Source: Isoetes taiwanensis (Eukaryota > Streptophyta > Lycopodiopsida > Isoetales > Isoetaceae). Taken from it: a DNA stretch of 64,000 nt. Positions 35,850 through 47,300 of this stretch are shown one piece after another; the first letter of the stretch is position 1; each line of letters begins with the position of its first letter. Under the pieces are notes generated by a model. It was not told where the DNA came from. It searched no databases and worked only from the letters and a program-made list of their open reading frames with translations. The stretch covers positions 8,713,641-8,777,640 of the forward strand of contig JAJEKV010000033.1 of the NCBI GenBank assembly GCA_021234155.1, written 5' to 3'. Made by a program: the position numbers and the translations under genes.

Positions 35850-35976
35850 TCAAAGTTTCCTTCTAACTTTACAATTGATTCACATTCATAGGCATATGCT
35901 GATCTTCTTAATCTTGAACTTTACTTACAGATGTTGATAAACCATATTTGATAAACCCACTGATAGTACAAATACT

Positions 35977-35978
<2 letters not shown>
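35850..35978 (+). mobile_element. N repeat 3' fragment
   Basis: TTCCTTCTAACTTTACA, ATCTTGAACTTTACT and ACCCACTGATAGTACAAATA lead into CTTGTATATATA. They match the 3' tails of the N copies at 31.2 and 48.3 kb. Confidence 0.55.

Positions 35979-36040
<62 letters not shown>
35979..36040. repeat. TA microsatellite
   Basis: About 62 bp of uninterrupted TA between the N fragment tail and element copy Y. Confidence 0.97.
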
Positions 36041-36042
<2 letters not shown>

Positions 36043-37045
36043 AGAAAATTAATGCGTTCTACGGCGCATTGTTCCAGTTTTAGCATGTTCTTACGATGCA
36101 AGGCCCTGTCATGTTCTAGGTAACCAACGATTCTACTGAGATTCTCTTGTAATTCCTCTATATTCTTCAACATTCTATGTATTATATTTAGCATTCATGA
36201 AGATTCCCCTAGATTTGATTGAGGTGCTTACCCATGAGCATTTAGAACCTTCCAAAATAATTTATTTTGGATCTGCGCAACAATTCTAAAACACTTTCTA
36301 TTTTTGTGATCGAGGCTTCCCGAGCATCTAGGATTTTTTTTTTTTTTTCAAGATTTATATTGTACCCCTTTATTATGAAACATTTTAGAACATTCTATTG
36401 TGGCTCTTTGCAAAATCTTAAAAAACTCTAAGATTACATCAAGATTTTCTTAGATTCCATTAGATATTATGAATATTCCCTTAGATTCAACTAGATTTTT
36501 AAGAGAATGCATTAGACTTGTAAATATTTTCCTAGATTCTCTTACAATTTATGAGATTTCCTTATATTCCTTTAATTCTCCTAGATTCCCTTACATTCTA
36601 GAAATTTCTAGAACATTCTAGAACTTTTCTCGAACATTCTGAAACTTTCAAAACATCCTAGAACTTTTCGAAGTATTTCCCTAGATTTCCTTACATTCCC
36701 ATAGATTCCCCTACATTCTAGAACATTCTAAATCTTATTAGAACAATTTGGAACTTTCTAGAAGAATTTTCTTAGATCCCCTCATAGATTCTTTTATATT
36801 TTATAAGATTTTCTTACATTCTATTAGATTCTTAGATTTCCTTTACATTCTAGAATTTTTAGAACATTCTAAGACTTTTCAAACATACTAAGACTTTCAA
36901 AATATTCTAGAACTTTCTGAAGTATTTCCCTAGATTTCATTACATTCCCATAGATTCCCCTACATTCTAGAATATTCTAAACTTATTAGAACAATTTGGA
37001 ACTTTCTGGAAGAGTTTTCTTAGATCCCCCTTAGATTCTCTTATG

Positions 37046-37113
37046 TTCTAGAACTTTCTAGAAGATTCTAGAACTTTCTAGAGCCTTCCAGAACATTCTA
37101 GAACTTTCTTGAA
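37046..37113 (+). promoter_or_regulatory. 14-unit heat-shock-element array
   Basis: TTC occurs at 37046, 37056, 37066, 37076, 37086, 37096 and 37106, and GAA at 37051, 37061, 37071, 37091, 37101 and 37111. At 37081 the unit reads GAG. Thirteen of 14 consecutive 5-bp units match alternating nTTCn/nGAAn in strict phase. Established knowledge: heat shock factor trimers bind three such units, and extra units allow cooperative binding. Binding here is inferred. Confidence 0.75.
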
Positions 37114-37202
37114 CTAGCTAGAATGTTATAGTCTATTTTATCTTAATGGGAACATTACCCTTAAGTATATTTGAAACATAAATTCTTCATAGAATTAATG
37201 CT

Positions 37203-37257
37203 TGGTCTAGTGGTTAGAGTGGGGGGTTTGGAGGGTTGAGGACCAGGGTTCGAATCC
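37203..37257 (+). promoter_or_regulatory. tRNA-like Pol III A and B boxes (copy Y)
   Basis: TGGTCTAGTGG at 37203 and GGTTCGAATCC at 37247 are perfect consensus matches, 44 bp apart start to start. The head resembles a tRNA D arm and T arm, but the anticodon arm does not fold, so it is read as a tRNA-derived internal promoter. Confidence 0.7.
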
Positions 37258-37635
37258 CCCCAATAACATAAAAAATTTTAAAAGCCTTTCCTTAAGGGAT
37301 GAGCATTCAACATGAGCCATAGGATCTTAGACTCAATCAACGATCAAGATCTCATCATATAAAAGCAATATGAGCCGTAGGATCTATTACATATAATTCC
37401 CAAAGCCATGTGGGATAGTAAGATATGTGCCAAGCAACGTGAGTCAGTGGGATCTTGGATCGACGGGGATGGGATCAACCGGACCGTAGGATCGTGTCTA
37501 TATGAGTATGTAAACTCCCAAGCCATGCGGGCGAGGATACGCCCCAAAGCCGCGTGAGCCGTAGGATCTTAGATCAACTGGCCGGATTCAATGGGACAAA
37601 CATAAGAACATATATATGTTAGATATATATCCTTA

Positions 37636-38020
37636 TATATATACAATTATATTGGGTGCCACAAATGTTGGCAGCGCCACAAATGGTGTAGAGATTGATG
37701 CCACAAAATGTTGGTAGAGATTGATCTCGGCCGTCCATCTCAAAGATGGACGGTCCAGACGGTGCCACCGTGTAACTCCCCAAGCATCCCTCTTATTGGT
37801 GTACCAAAATTTTAGTAGAGATTGATCTCTACCGGTCCATCTCGAGATGGCCGGTCGGCCCGCATGACACGCCGTAACACCCCAATCACACCCCCTTATT
37901 TGGGGCTTTTCATCCGGGCCCTTGAAATTGGGGCATTTCATCTAAACCGTCGATCCTAAATATTTGGGGCTTTTCATCACAACCGTCGAATGTGCTGCAT
38001 CAATGGTCCTAATATTGCCA
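37636..38020 (-). mobile_element. M repeat, copy 4 (reverse)
   Basis: It starts at the TATACAATTATATTGGGTGCC junction and carries GGCCGTCCATCTCAAAGATG (about 37729), GAGATTGATCTC words and TTTGGGGCTTTTCATC modules (about 37900 and 37962). It is the reverse complement of the 20465-20705 copy over the first 170 bp. Many hairpin-forming words are present and there is no coding sequence. Confidence 0.7.
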
Positions 38021-40015
38021 CCCATATTGATCACATTTAATGAGGTGTCATTGAAATTTAATGGGGGCTAATGAAGTGGCGCAATATCCCCCCATTCTAG
38101 TTGTAAAAGATTGTACATTCTAGTTGTAAAAGATTGTACTGTATGATCGTGGACACTCCATTTTTTGGTTGGATAGGTTAAAATTTATAGTCGAGAACTT
38201 GCCGTCTTGGCGTATCGGAATGGCTATGTCGATCTACACAATGAAGAATGAAGGATGGAAGTGGATTTTTCCCTGTGGTATTTCCCCTACGCTTCTTTAT
38301 TTCCATGCATTGGCTATCTTTTCGGTAGAAACCTGAAGCGGATGATATGGTCGGGAAGTCCGTTTGTTCCTTTTTATCATCTGTGCCCTTTTATCTTCAC
38401 CCCTTATTCCTTAATCTACACCGTACATAAAGTTCCTCGTTTGTGGGGTATGCAAGTACAAAATTTGCTATACTGTATAACAAGATTCGCAAAATACTAT
38501 AAGATTTCAAGCAGAATACTATATGGTGTTGATTTCATACGTGCAAAATACAATTATGAGGGCTCTCGCTGCCCTACGTCACCCCCCGTGTGAATATGCA
38601 CCCAAACCAAAGGGGGTTTAAGGGGGATTTTAATTTAAATGTGTTGGACCCAATGGTTGTGTTAATTAATGTCAATGGTAGTTATGTGTTGGTTGTTAAT
38701 GTCAATGGTTGTTATGTGTTGGTTGTTATGTGGGGGGTTTAATTTTTATATGTTGGATGTTAATGGTTTGTGTTGCAAAAATTTTTTTTTGGCCCCTTCG
38801 GGGCCTTAAGGACGTCACAGCTCCCCTCCCCCCCCGGTGAGACAAACATTTTAGAATTCAAACCAGAAAAAAACTAGAATTCATTTGAGGCTTTCATCAC
38901 ATTGTAGCTTTTGAATTTCATCACAATAAAACAAATAGAACATAAGTAAAAGTTACCATAAAGATAGAGCAGATTGATCCCATTATTTCAAAGTCATAAA
39001 GTTTGCAACACCCATACACAAACATTTTGCAACCGGAAGTTAACAAAGAACCTTTGGCCTCCATGGATTCTTGTGGTGAGAAACCAAAGTGGGAAACTTT
39101 TCTCGCTTGTTAGCACAAGGATCTAGAAGCCTCAAAATCTAAAAAATGCATGGTAATTTTTGCGGGCTTCATTCGGAATGAGCCATAAAACAATATCCAA
39201 TAGCGCAATCCTGTATTAATCACCGGTAGGATGTAAAAAGCCTACCAAACCCGGCCGGAAAATTGCTGTTTTAGCATAGATAACTTAACCAAACATATCC
39301 ATATCATAACTATCAAAAAGATCTCGGAGAGAGCTTTCCAACATAATAAAAATCATCTCAAACAGAGCTCGGATCAAAAGTTATGATAAGAAATGTGTTG
39401 CCGTGGGGAACCGCACTACATGCGCCCTTCATGTGCCCATTATGCACCACACACACAAAAGAGGACTTTTGTTGTGAGCCATTGGTTGTTGACCATTATG
39501 CACCACACACACAAAAAAGAGCTTTTGTTGTGAGCCATTGGTTGTTGACCATTATGCACCACACGCACAAAAAAAAGGGCTTTTGTTGTGAGCCATTGGT
39601 TGTTGACCATTGGAAAAAAAAAGGGCTAAAATCAATGGCTCAGAAATGGTGCACTCTAGATGTACGCATTAGTACATCCATTTGAATACATCACGAAATC
39701 ATAGGAAAACCTTAGTGAAAAGCGTACAAAAACACAAAGAAAACCCCCTGTTATTATGCTACATATTTCTACCAGATCGGTAGTTTTTGATACCAGAGAA
39801 TCCGCTGAGGGGACCATTTTCTTGCCATCGATTCAACACAAACTTTTTATTGTCTCAGATAAGAAGGGCGTCTCCCTAGTCTGGTTACTTGGCCCTTTTC
39901 ATCTGCATTATTTATTTTTCTTGCTTAAGATTTTGTCTGGTCGATATTGTCCACACCACACCACACCAGATTGTTCGCAGCTCTGGCATGATAATTTCCG
40001 ACATGATCACGGGGA
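38021..40015. other. Gene-free stretch with low-complexity tracts
   Basis: The 112-codon ORF 38255-38593 has no motif. From 38640 to 38770 the words TGTTGGTTGTTA and GTCAATGGTTGTTATG recur as an impure short tandem repeat. A triplicated 56-bp repeat is listed separately. The N-terminal exons of TRAP-alpha would lie here or further upstream, but none was recognised. Confidence 0.45.
39438..39609 (+). repeat. 56-bp tandem repeat, three copies
   Basis: CATTATGCACCACACACACA starts at about 39438, 39494 and 39550 (CACGCACA in the third), each followed by an A-rich run and CTTTTGTTGTGAGCCATTGG. Copy length varies through the A run. A fourth partial unit ends at 39609. Confidence 0.92.
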
Positions 40016-40695
40016 ACTTTCTCCTATCCGTTCACAGTCAGCAAGTTCCTTCAGGTTGCTAAAGTTGTATGGTCTATTTAATACCATCAGTCGCAATCTT
40101 GTTACTTAGGCATTAGTTCATGTATTTTTCTACAGCCAGGTGGCCTCTCCTTAGTGGCAAGCATATACTATGAGATCAGTGATGACATCCACCAGACAGT
40201 GTTTTACAATGGGACTGTGGAAATCACAGAGGGAAGTGGACTTTTTAGCGGCGAGACACTGTTTCTAGTTACCCTTGGTTTAGGATTGCTTGGCCTCTTT
40301 GCCATGTGGGTTCGAGGACAACTTCAACATTGATCCAAGGTTATAGTTTGTTCATCTAATTTACGAATTATTATCTGCATTTATAAGAAGTTTGCAATAC
40401 CAATGCATCTACTAGACATGCCTTTCTTTATCATCATCTTTAACGATGCTAAATACGTCTCTTTTATTGCAAAAGATACGGAGGACCAAAACTGTTGAAA
40501 CTGGAACAAAAAATTCGGATGCAATCAACAACGAATGGCTCCAGGTTTATTCATATTTTTTAATCTGATATTAACTTCCTTTATTTTCTCGGAGCTTATT
40601 CATGATGCAACTCTTGGTTTTCATAGGGTACAATAGCTTTTACTCAAATGTCAAAGACTCCATCACAACAAATGAAGACCAAGAAGAAAAAATAG
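40016..40695 (+). pseudogene. TRAP-alpha (SSR1) 3' exons with a nonsense codon
   Basis: TRAP-alpha is a single-pass ER membrane subunit of the translocon-associated protein complex. Four exons are visible. The first ends at 40054 and encodes SYPFTVSKFLQ, with no clear start (in-frame stops lie just upstream). The second (40136-40339) encodes VASIYYEISDDIHQTVFYNG, GTVEITEGSGLFSGE, the transmembrane stretch LVTLGLGLLGLFAMWV and RGQLQH. The third (40476-40544) encodes IRRTKTVETGTKNSDAINNE and WLQ. The last (40627-40695) encodes GTIAFTQMSKTPSQQMKTKK and ends KK-stop. Order, splice phase (all phase 0) and the Lys-rich cytosolic tail match plant TRAP-alpha. TGA at 40331-40333 sits where Leu is expected, just after the membrane segment. 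The N-terminal signal peptide and most of the lumenal domain are not found nearby. It is a truncated pseudogene, or a gene with distant 5' exons and one base error. Confidence 0.75.
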
Positions 40696-42048
40696 GTTTC
40701 ATTATGGCCATTTCATATTCTGCTTTGATAGTGGGAAGGTTGTAACATTGAAAAAGATGAAATACACCCGGGCAATTTTCTACATGCTCATTTCGATCCT
40801 CTTCAGTGCTTTTTCCATGTAGGCCCTGGTCTGGGTATGTTTGGGCAGTGGTTTTTTCATTGCGTAAGAAGTACTGAGGCGCGAGCAGTTTGAGGTGTGT
40901 AAAATTTTGTGGATTCATCATTTATTTGTTTTGTCTTTGGTTAGTGCATCTTGGTCTCTATTTGGTTTCGGCATGTTCCTTCCAAATGTAACAGATTATT
41001 AATATAATTATGGATATTCGTAGGTTAGTTATTATTCTATCTTGCCGTTAGGAAGAGACGAAATTGTGTTGTAAATGTAAATCTTGAAGTTGCGCCGCCA
41101 ATCACAGAGTTAACCAATTAAGCTATTTTGCTAAAAGGAGGAGGTTGTCTAACCAGACAAGCTAGCAAGGTGAAGGGATGACCTAGCAGGCTGAAATCTA
41201 GTTGCCTTAATAGATAAGGAAGCAATCGGTTAGATTGTGTTTCATAGGGTGTCTTACATCATATTTAGAAGATGTTCCATCTTTCATGCCTTATAATTTG
41301 CAATGTGCTAAATACTAGATGCTATGGAAATCAGTCAAGATATTCTCGCTAAGAGGTTGGTTGTCTCCCTCAGATAAGCAATAACACAATATGAATAGCC
41401 GAAGTTAGGATTTACATCCAAATGAACCAAAACTCTTTTTTCTTGGATTGATGCATCTAAAGTTCTCTTTCCATTCAACGTGCTATAATTCAGAGTATTA
41501 TAGAGCATCAATCTGTAGGCATGCATGCCTACAAAGTACAGAGATTTGAGGTTGCGCAGACCATATGGCTCCAATGGAGTTGCTCTTAAATCTCTTTATT
41601 GATTAGCCTCTTTGCTCCCCTGCATTAGGATTCTTCTCCATATCTGTGATGTTGCTGTTGTCATAATTATACTGCCCAAATAGAATAACATGGTAAACAG
41701 CTCCATAGGCAAGACTAAAAATGAGCCTGCAAGTAAACCTTCAGTTATAGCAAATAAACGTCTCAGTTTACCAATCTATGCTCAAAGGCTAAGCATTGAA
41801 ATAAATGAAACATGCAGATAGAAAATTTGTTGCACAAGAAATATGTGAATTGTGATATATAGAGCTGAAGAACTTTACCTAGAACTAGGCCCAACAAATT
41901 ATCTGTAAAGCCAATATGAGTTTCAAATGTGAATATCGTGCGTAGCATTCATTCGCCCAAAACCATAGTTCTGCCTATGTTTTTAAGTCCATTTTACGGG
42001 TGCTTAGAATTTTCTGGCTATGGCAGGCATCCAGAGAAGAGTTTTTGC
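40696..42048. other. Gene-free stretch
   Basis: No recognisable exon between the TRAP-alpha tail and the phytocyanin-like exon. ORFs on the minus strand (41335-41574, 41763-41948) have no motif. Confidence 0.45.
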
Positions 42049-42201
42049 ATGGCAGTTCTTACCCTTTTTGCCATTATCCAGAGCTTCTCTGCCAAAGAAA
42101 TCGTCGTTGGTGGACCTGGCGGTTGGAGTCTTCCTTCCTTTTTCCATGTCAACTACACCACATGGACGGCATTGAGCTCTTATTTCGTCGGTGATACATT
42201 A
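42049..42201 (+). pseudogene. Phytocyanin-like first exon (signal peptide plus start of cupredoxin)
   Basis: From ATG 42049 the frame reads MAVLTLFAIIQSFSA, a hydrophobic signal peptide, then KEIVVGGPGGWSLPS and NYTTWTALSSYFVGDTL. Plant phytocyanins (mavicyanin/uclacyanin/early nodulin-like) begin their mature domain with a VGG-GGW segment, followed by a W and F-VGD-L motif. After GDTL the frame continues to 42348 but loses similarity, and no exon with the Cu-ligand His/Cys and the second cysteine of the disulphide was found downstream. A normal gene has one intron, so the second exon might lie far downstream or be lost. An upstream in-frame ATG at 41929 would add 40 residues without signal character, so 42049 is preferred. 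Confidence 0.5.
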
Positions 42202-44293
42202 GGTGCTTCCAGCTTCAAATGCCGAGAAAGAAGGCGCTGGATCTGCCATTGCGTTATGCATCCTAGCAGGTTAGCGTCAAGAATGATGACACAGTTGCCA
42301 CTTATTGGGCCTGTTTTCTCTTTTAAAATGACTCCATTTTTTATTTAGGGTTGGAATTTTGCACGGTGTTGCCTGCCATTGTTCTGGTATTTCGTTGTTC
42401 ATTAGAATTGACTGTTCATTTTGGCTTTCTTTCTCATGTAAGACATTCATCCTAGTTTGACGGTGTGAACAAAAGTAAAGCGACCCAGCCAATTGTGTTA
42501 CCACTGTTCTGGTGTTTCGTTTTGTTCTGGTGTCTGCCAGATGCAAATTCTTCAAATGCCTTTGCATTTGCATGTAAATGCTGACATTCCAAGACAAATG
42601 CGACTTGCAGGGTTTATGTGCCTTTTATTTGCATTCATGGGCAAGGTTACGTTGCACTATAGTTGAGCCCCGTTGATATTGCATAATGTGTAGTTGATGA
42701 ACATAGTTAGATTATAAAATTCATAAATAAGAATTTTGCAGCCCCAGATCATCACACTAGTGCGGCCCAGATTGATGTTGAGGTTTGTTAAAGAGGTTGC
42801 ATGAGCATATGCTGACCTGAAGGTTAGCAGTCCAAATATTTGTTTGAACTATGAAGATGGGCAGCATGGAGGTAGATGCATGCAAGCCAAGTTCTCTGCT
42901 AGGAAGCTTTGTATTTTGCTTTGATGAATGGTGAAAAGGTGGATAAATGTCATGCACATGCAGAGATTTGAATGGCAACTTCGTAGGCTGGTGGCAAATA
43001 TAAACAAATGTGCAAGGACTGTGTTGTTTAAGATGGGGTTAGTATACTGTCCAGGTTTAAAGTAACAAGTGGGAAAAAGTGATAGAATGGGCTGAGGTGT
43101 TGCAGAGTTTGTGCCCTCTGGTCATGTTGAGCACTCCATTCGTACTTATGGTGATAGACATTTTCCCTGGAAGTAACAGATTATCAGTCCTGGTTATGGT
43201 AAATTTCAGGTCGCTTTTATATAAATGAGTGGTATCTGAGAGTAGGCCAACATAAATGTAAGCTTAAGATGAGTTTTGGAAATATTTATCAAGAGCCAGG
43301 ACTCTTCGATTTTGTCCCATGCATCATTATTACATTCTGATATATTTCATGAAGTAGGAATGGATGTTTGAAGCTCTTGGCATTGACAAATACTGATACA
43401 GATATCATCACAATTATTCTATATCCCAGTTCACGTTATCTACCAAATGATTCTGTACAGATTTTTTTAAATACCAGCTGACGCTGGCTACCAAATGATC
43501 ATTTGAGGCCACTGAGGTTAGATGGAAGAATGCGTTTGTTTTCTTCATGCTTCAAACATAACTGACATTCAGGCTCAGTTGTGGACCAATCCTTATAGCC
43601 ATGAAGAATCTATTGCATGAAATTAGTGATATTAAATGGGTGTCCCTTTTGCATGCCAGTCAATTTTTTTGGATTTTGTTTTGAAGTACAATTCAGTCTT
43701 TTTCTTTGTAGCTATTTAGGCAATTAAAGTTTCCTTATGATAATGATGAATCTACTTTACGGAAAATGAAGCCGGGGATGTGCTTTGTTCATCACCATTA
43801 ATCATAATTTCCTTCTTTCTATTTCTCTATATGTCATTAATTATGTTTGTGTTGTTGCCTAAGGAAGGTTCCACATGTCATTGCAGTATAAACTGGAGAG
43901 CAGTCCATTGCTACATGATCAACATTGTAAGCATCTTATGACTATGTGATAAGTAAAAATGATTGAACATTCATTTCGTATGTGGCAAAAGATGGAGATA
44001 ACTGTTAACTACGAATTGCAACCTTAGGTGCCAAATATAAGTCTTAATTTGTAAATGTTTGATGCTATTTTCAGACACCACCAATTATAACATTTGTACC
44101 GAGAATAGATGTCCCTGGATATGGCTTGATAGAGGTCAACAACTAGCCTACATGCATATGTTTTATGTCTATGCATACATTGTGTTATGAAGAAGGAAAT
44201 GGGTGTACCCATAAATTTTACAAAAGTAAACTTGCTTGACCTGTGCCTGAGTATGTTTGCAAAGAAAAGTTGCTTGACATGTGCTTATTATAG
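42202..44293. other. Gene-free stretch
   Basis: Nothing recognised on either strand apart from chance ORFs. The Cu-binding second half of the phytocyanin was looked for here and not found. Confidence 0.4.
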
Positions 44294-44385
44294 GTTCAGA
44301 AGTTCATTGGGAACATGGCCTTCAAGGGCCGGATTGTAATAGAGCAGAGCTATTGGTTCATTTAGAGGACAATGAAGCGGTGAAG
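44294..44385 (+). pseudogene. Doubtful chaperonin-60 exon relic
   Basis: After an AG acceptor, the plus strand reads VQKFIGNMAFKGRIVIEQSY, then LVHLEDNEAVK after a frame change, followed by a GT donor. Chaperonin-60 has VKVTMGPKGRNVVIEQS followed by a K-DGVTVAK segment at the equivalent place. The match covers about 30 residues only, is frame-broken, and has no supporting exons around it, so this may be chance. Confidence 0.3.
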
Positions 44386-47300
44386 GTAAAACTACATGCG
44401 ACTTTTTATGTCGATTGACATATATCATATTCTAATTTGTGGGTCAATTTTAGGCTATATTGATCTTTTTTTAGTTTTAATCTATGTTGCATTATTTCTG
44501 TAGTATTTTGTGACGATTGTGGGGGAGATTTGCATTATTTAATTTTTCGAAGGATTATCACAATGTATTGGAGGTCAACAAGGTGCATTATGCATCATGC
44601 AATCCCTAAGGCAAGTCCGATTGCAAGCTTTCAACATCGATATACAAAGATTAAAATTTGAAAGCACATATTGTATCTGTGAAGTTGCTGCCATTGCAAA
44701 CAGGGACAAAAGATTATGGCTCAGGTCATTTCTTTCTGAGGATTGAGCTTTGTGTATTTGCTCTAGGAAGCCTTGGACTCCGTTTGGAATGTTATGCTTG
44801 CTATTTATGCCAATTTTTGCTGAGCATTAAGTTTTGTAATTGGTGTTTCGTTAGTCCATTCTTAAGATCGCATGGCAATTATCTATGTTGTTTCTATGAT
44901 GTGGCTTTGGCTTTTCCTAACGTTGTTGTGGCTGGCTGTTCTATCGGCTTCCTGAGGGATGCAATCACTGCAAGGAAAGAGTATTTTCCACACGACACTG
45001 GTTAATTTCGACGCGTAGAAAAATGGCTTCCCTTGCACTCGCTTGCTTTTTCTGTTTATTTTCAGTATAAATTTGTTCATTGGGAAGGATTTGGGTTTAT
45101 GCCAGAAGAAGAAAGATGACATAAAAATGCTTTAGCGGCACTTTAATCACCGAGCCAGTAAGGGTTTTTATTGCATTTGAAGGACAAAATTTTTAGCTTT
45201 ATTTTTGAGATGCGAGGCCGGTCGAGGGTTGCTTGAAACATGCCAAAACCGGTACTACATCAATTGGCGCCTTTATCCTTAAGCTTTGCACTTGCTTTTC
45301 TCGTTATGATAATTTTGCTTTTACTCAAACTTGGTCAACAGAGTTAGCTTAGTCAAACTAGCAGCTCGGTATCTTTGGAATTGCAGAACAGATAAAATTC
45401 TTCCTTGGCAAAATAGATGCTAGCTATTATTGTCACGATTTTTTCCATTCCGGGACCAGTGCGCTCCAACAGATGCCAGGTAAATTTCTCTGTCTCCTAT
45501 ATGGGCTTTGAACTTATATATGGAGTTGTAATTTATTTGCAGTAATGCACTATTCAATTCCAAGGGCAGTGTACAGCATGTGCATGTACGAACCTATATC
45601 TGACCAGTGAGAAACTACTAGTGAGAAACGACTGATGACCTTGTGCAATTATACTTGCCATATAGATTGGCAATAATAGTAGCCATTTAGCAATTGTATT
45701 TGCGTTACAGGTTGACAATAATAGTAGCCATTATACTTGCCATACATATTGGCAGTAACAGATTGGCAATAACAAATTTCTAGCTTTTATCTTTATAAGG
45801 GGCCTAGTAAAGTAAGGGCCTTCTCTGATCATATAGCCATAGGGTAAGACTGCTTTGCTTTATAGACAGTGGTCCCGTTCATAGTAATCTATCTGTTGTT
45901 TTCTCATTTTTATGTTATTAAGCTATGATTTGTTAGTGTAGAAATCCGGGTCATATGTAGCCCCTGCTTTTTTAATAGCATTTGATATCTATATCGGACT
46001 CATTGTGCTATTCTGTGAATGCGGGCCACAATAATTTTCTGTGTGCTTTTCTCCTTTGATTTTCTTGCCTAAAAATCTGCAGATTAGTGCCTTTCACAAA
46101 GTTGCACTGATTTTGTATATTATGTTGTGTTTCTAGCCTGTTGTGCACTAGCAAATTCTTTCTTTTCATCATGCTCATTGTCTTGATTTAGTCTCATCTA
46201 ATCCTTGCTTTATGCGGGACAACCCGAGAGTCTTAAAGTATGTAAGAGGCCTTCCTTGACCTTAGACAACTCATGCTTCTTGAATGGCAACCGATTCCAA
46301 TGGATTGAGGCATGGAATACAATTAACTGCAGTGGTATGCGCACAGCAAGGACAACTTGGTGTTGCATTAGTGTTAAAAAAAACATGGGGCAAAAAAACT
46401 TAAGCTCAAATGTAATCTCATATGGTAAATATCTAATCGGTATGAGCAATGTGATGAAGATGTGCTTGCTTTGAAATGTGTCGAGACATGCAAGAGGAAT
46501 GCATAAGAGCCCAGGAACCCAAACATGGCATCTTGAGGGGTAGTAATTGCAGGATATGTATAAGGTTACATTTGGCAGTATCCATTCTGCATGCAATTTG
46601 GACACTTTTATTAATGACAAATAATTGTAGGGTATGCACACAAAGAAGAACTTAGCATTGCATTCTTTTTATTAATGACAATCAACTATAGGATATGCAA
46701 ACAAGGAGAACTTGGCATTGCAATTGCAATGGTTGTATGAATGAGGGTTGGCATAACTTTGACAATATCATTTAAGATTATTTTGTTATGCCAACAAATG
46801 GTACAATTCCATTTTAATTTAAATTTAGCTTGATTTTTAATGAAGATCACAAATGATCAGGTTGCTAGAATGTATAAAATAAAAGCTCGTGGTGTAAATG
46901 AAGAATTAATGTTGTTGATTTTGTCCGGCTTGAAAGGCGCAATCCAAGGTTGTTAGCAATGTAGAACTTCAAGTTAAAGGTTCTTGCCTTTTCACCAAGT
47001 TGTCAAATGATTCTACACGCTATACACTTGTTTGGGAAACTTAGTAATTGAAGAAATTGGGCTTCCAATTGAGATAACAATCCTTGAATGAGTTAACATT
47101 CACAATTTGAGTAGGTTGCAAGTGTGTGGATGCATTTGTCGTAGATCTGTTCAACAATTGCTACTTGTTAAAAGGAAACAATGAATTCGACTTATTTGAG
47201 CCACGGCCAGAACACTTTGGAAATAGAGGACATCCTTGCCCGTCGAATAACTACACTCTGATTTATACGCTTTTATATTTCAAGTTGCATACAGAAGCGA

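Larger units (their letters stand above)
36041..37610 (+). mobile_element. HSE-array/Pol III-box repeat element, copy Y
   Basis: Longest copy of the family. The 5' end CAAGAAAATTAATGCGTTC is followed by a 10-bp-register array running from about 36370 to 37125, with TTCTAGAA runs at 36596-36623 and 37046-37113. Next come the A and B boxes (37203-37257), the AAAATTTTAAAAGCC tract, and a 3' domain of GAGCCGTAGGATCTTAGA and AACTCCCAAGCCATG modules, ending in ACATAAGAACATATATA. The array segment appears internally duplicated: CTAGAACTTTTCGAAGTATT near 36658 recurs as CTAGAACTTTCTGAAGTATT near 36905. No protein-coding capacity is seen. A TA tract lies on the left and a TA-rich junction into an M element on the right. 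Confidence 0.8.

Noticed and set aside
37203-37257. A functional tRNA gene (perfect A and B boxes)
   Set aside because: The anticodon arm does not pair, the acceptor ends are poorly complementary, and the same sequence recurs inside other element copies, so it is a tRNA-derived repeat head.
38255-38593. 112-codon aromatic-rich ORF
   Set aside because: No motif, no signal of a known membrane family, no codon-bias support; it lies between repeats.
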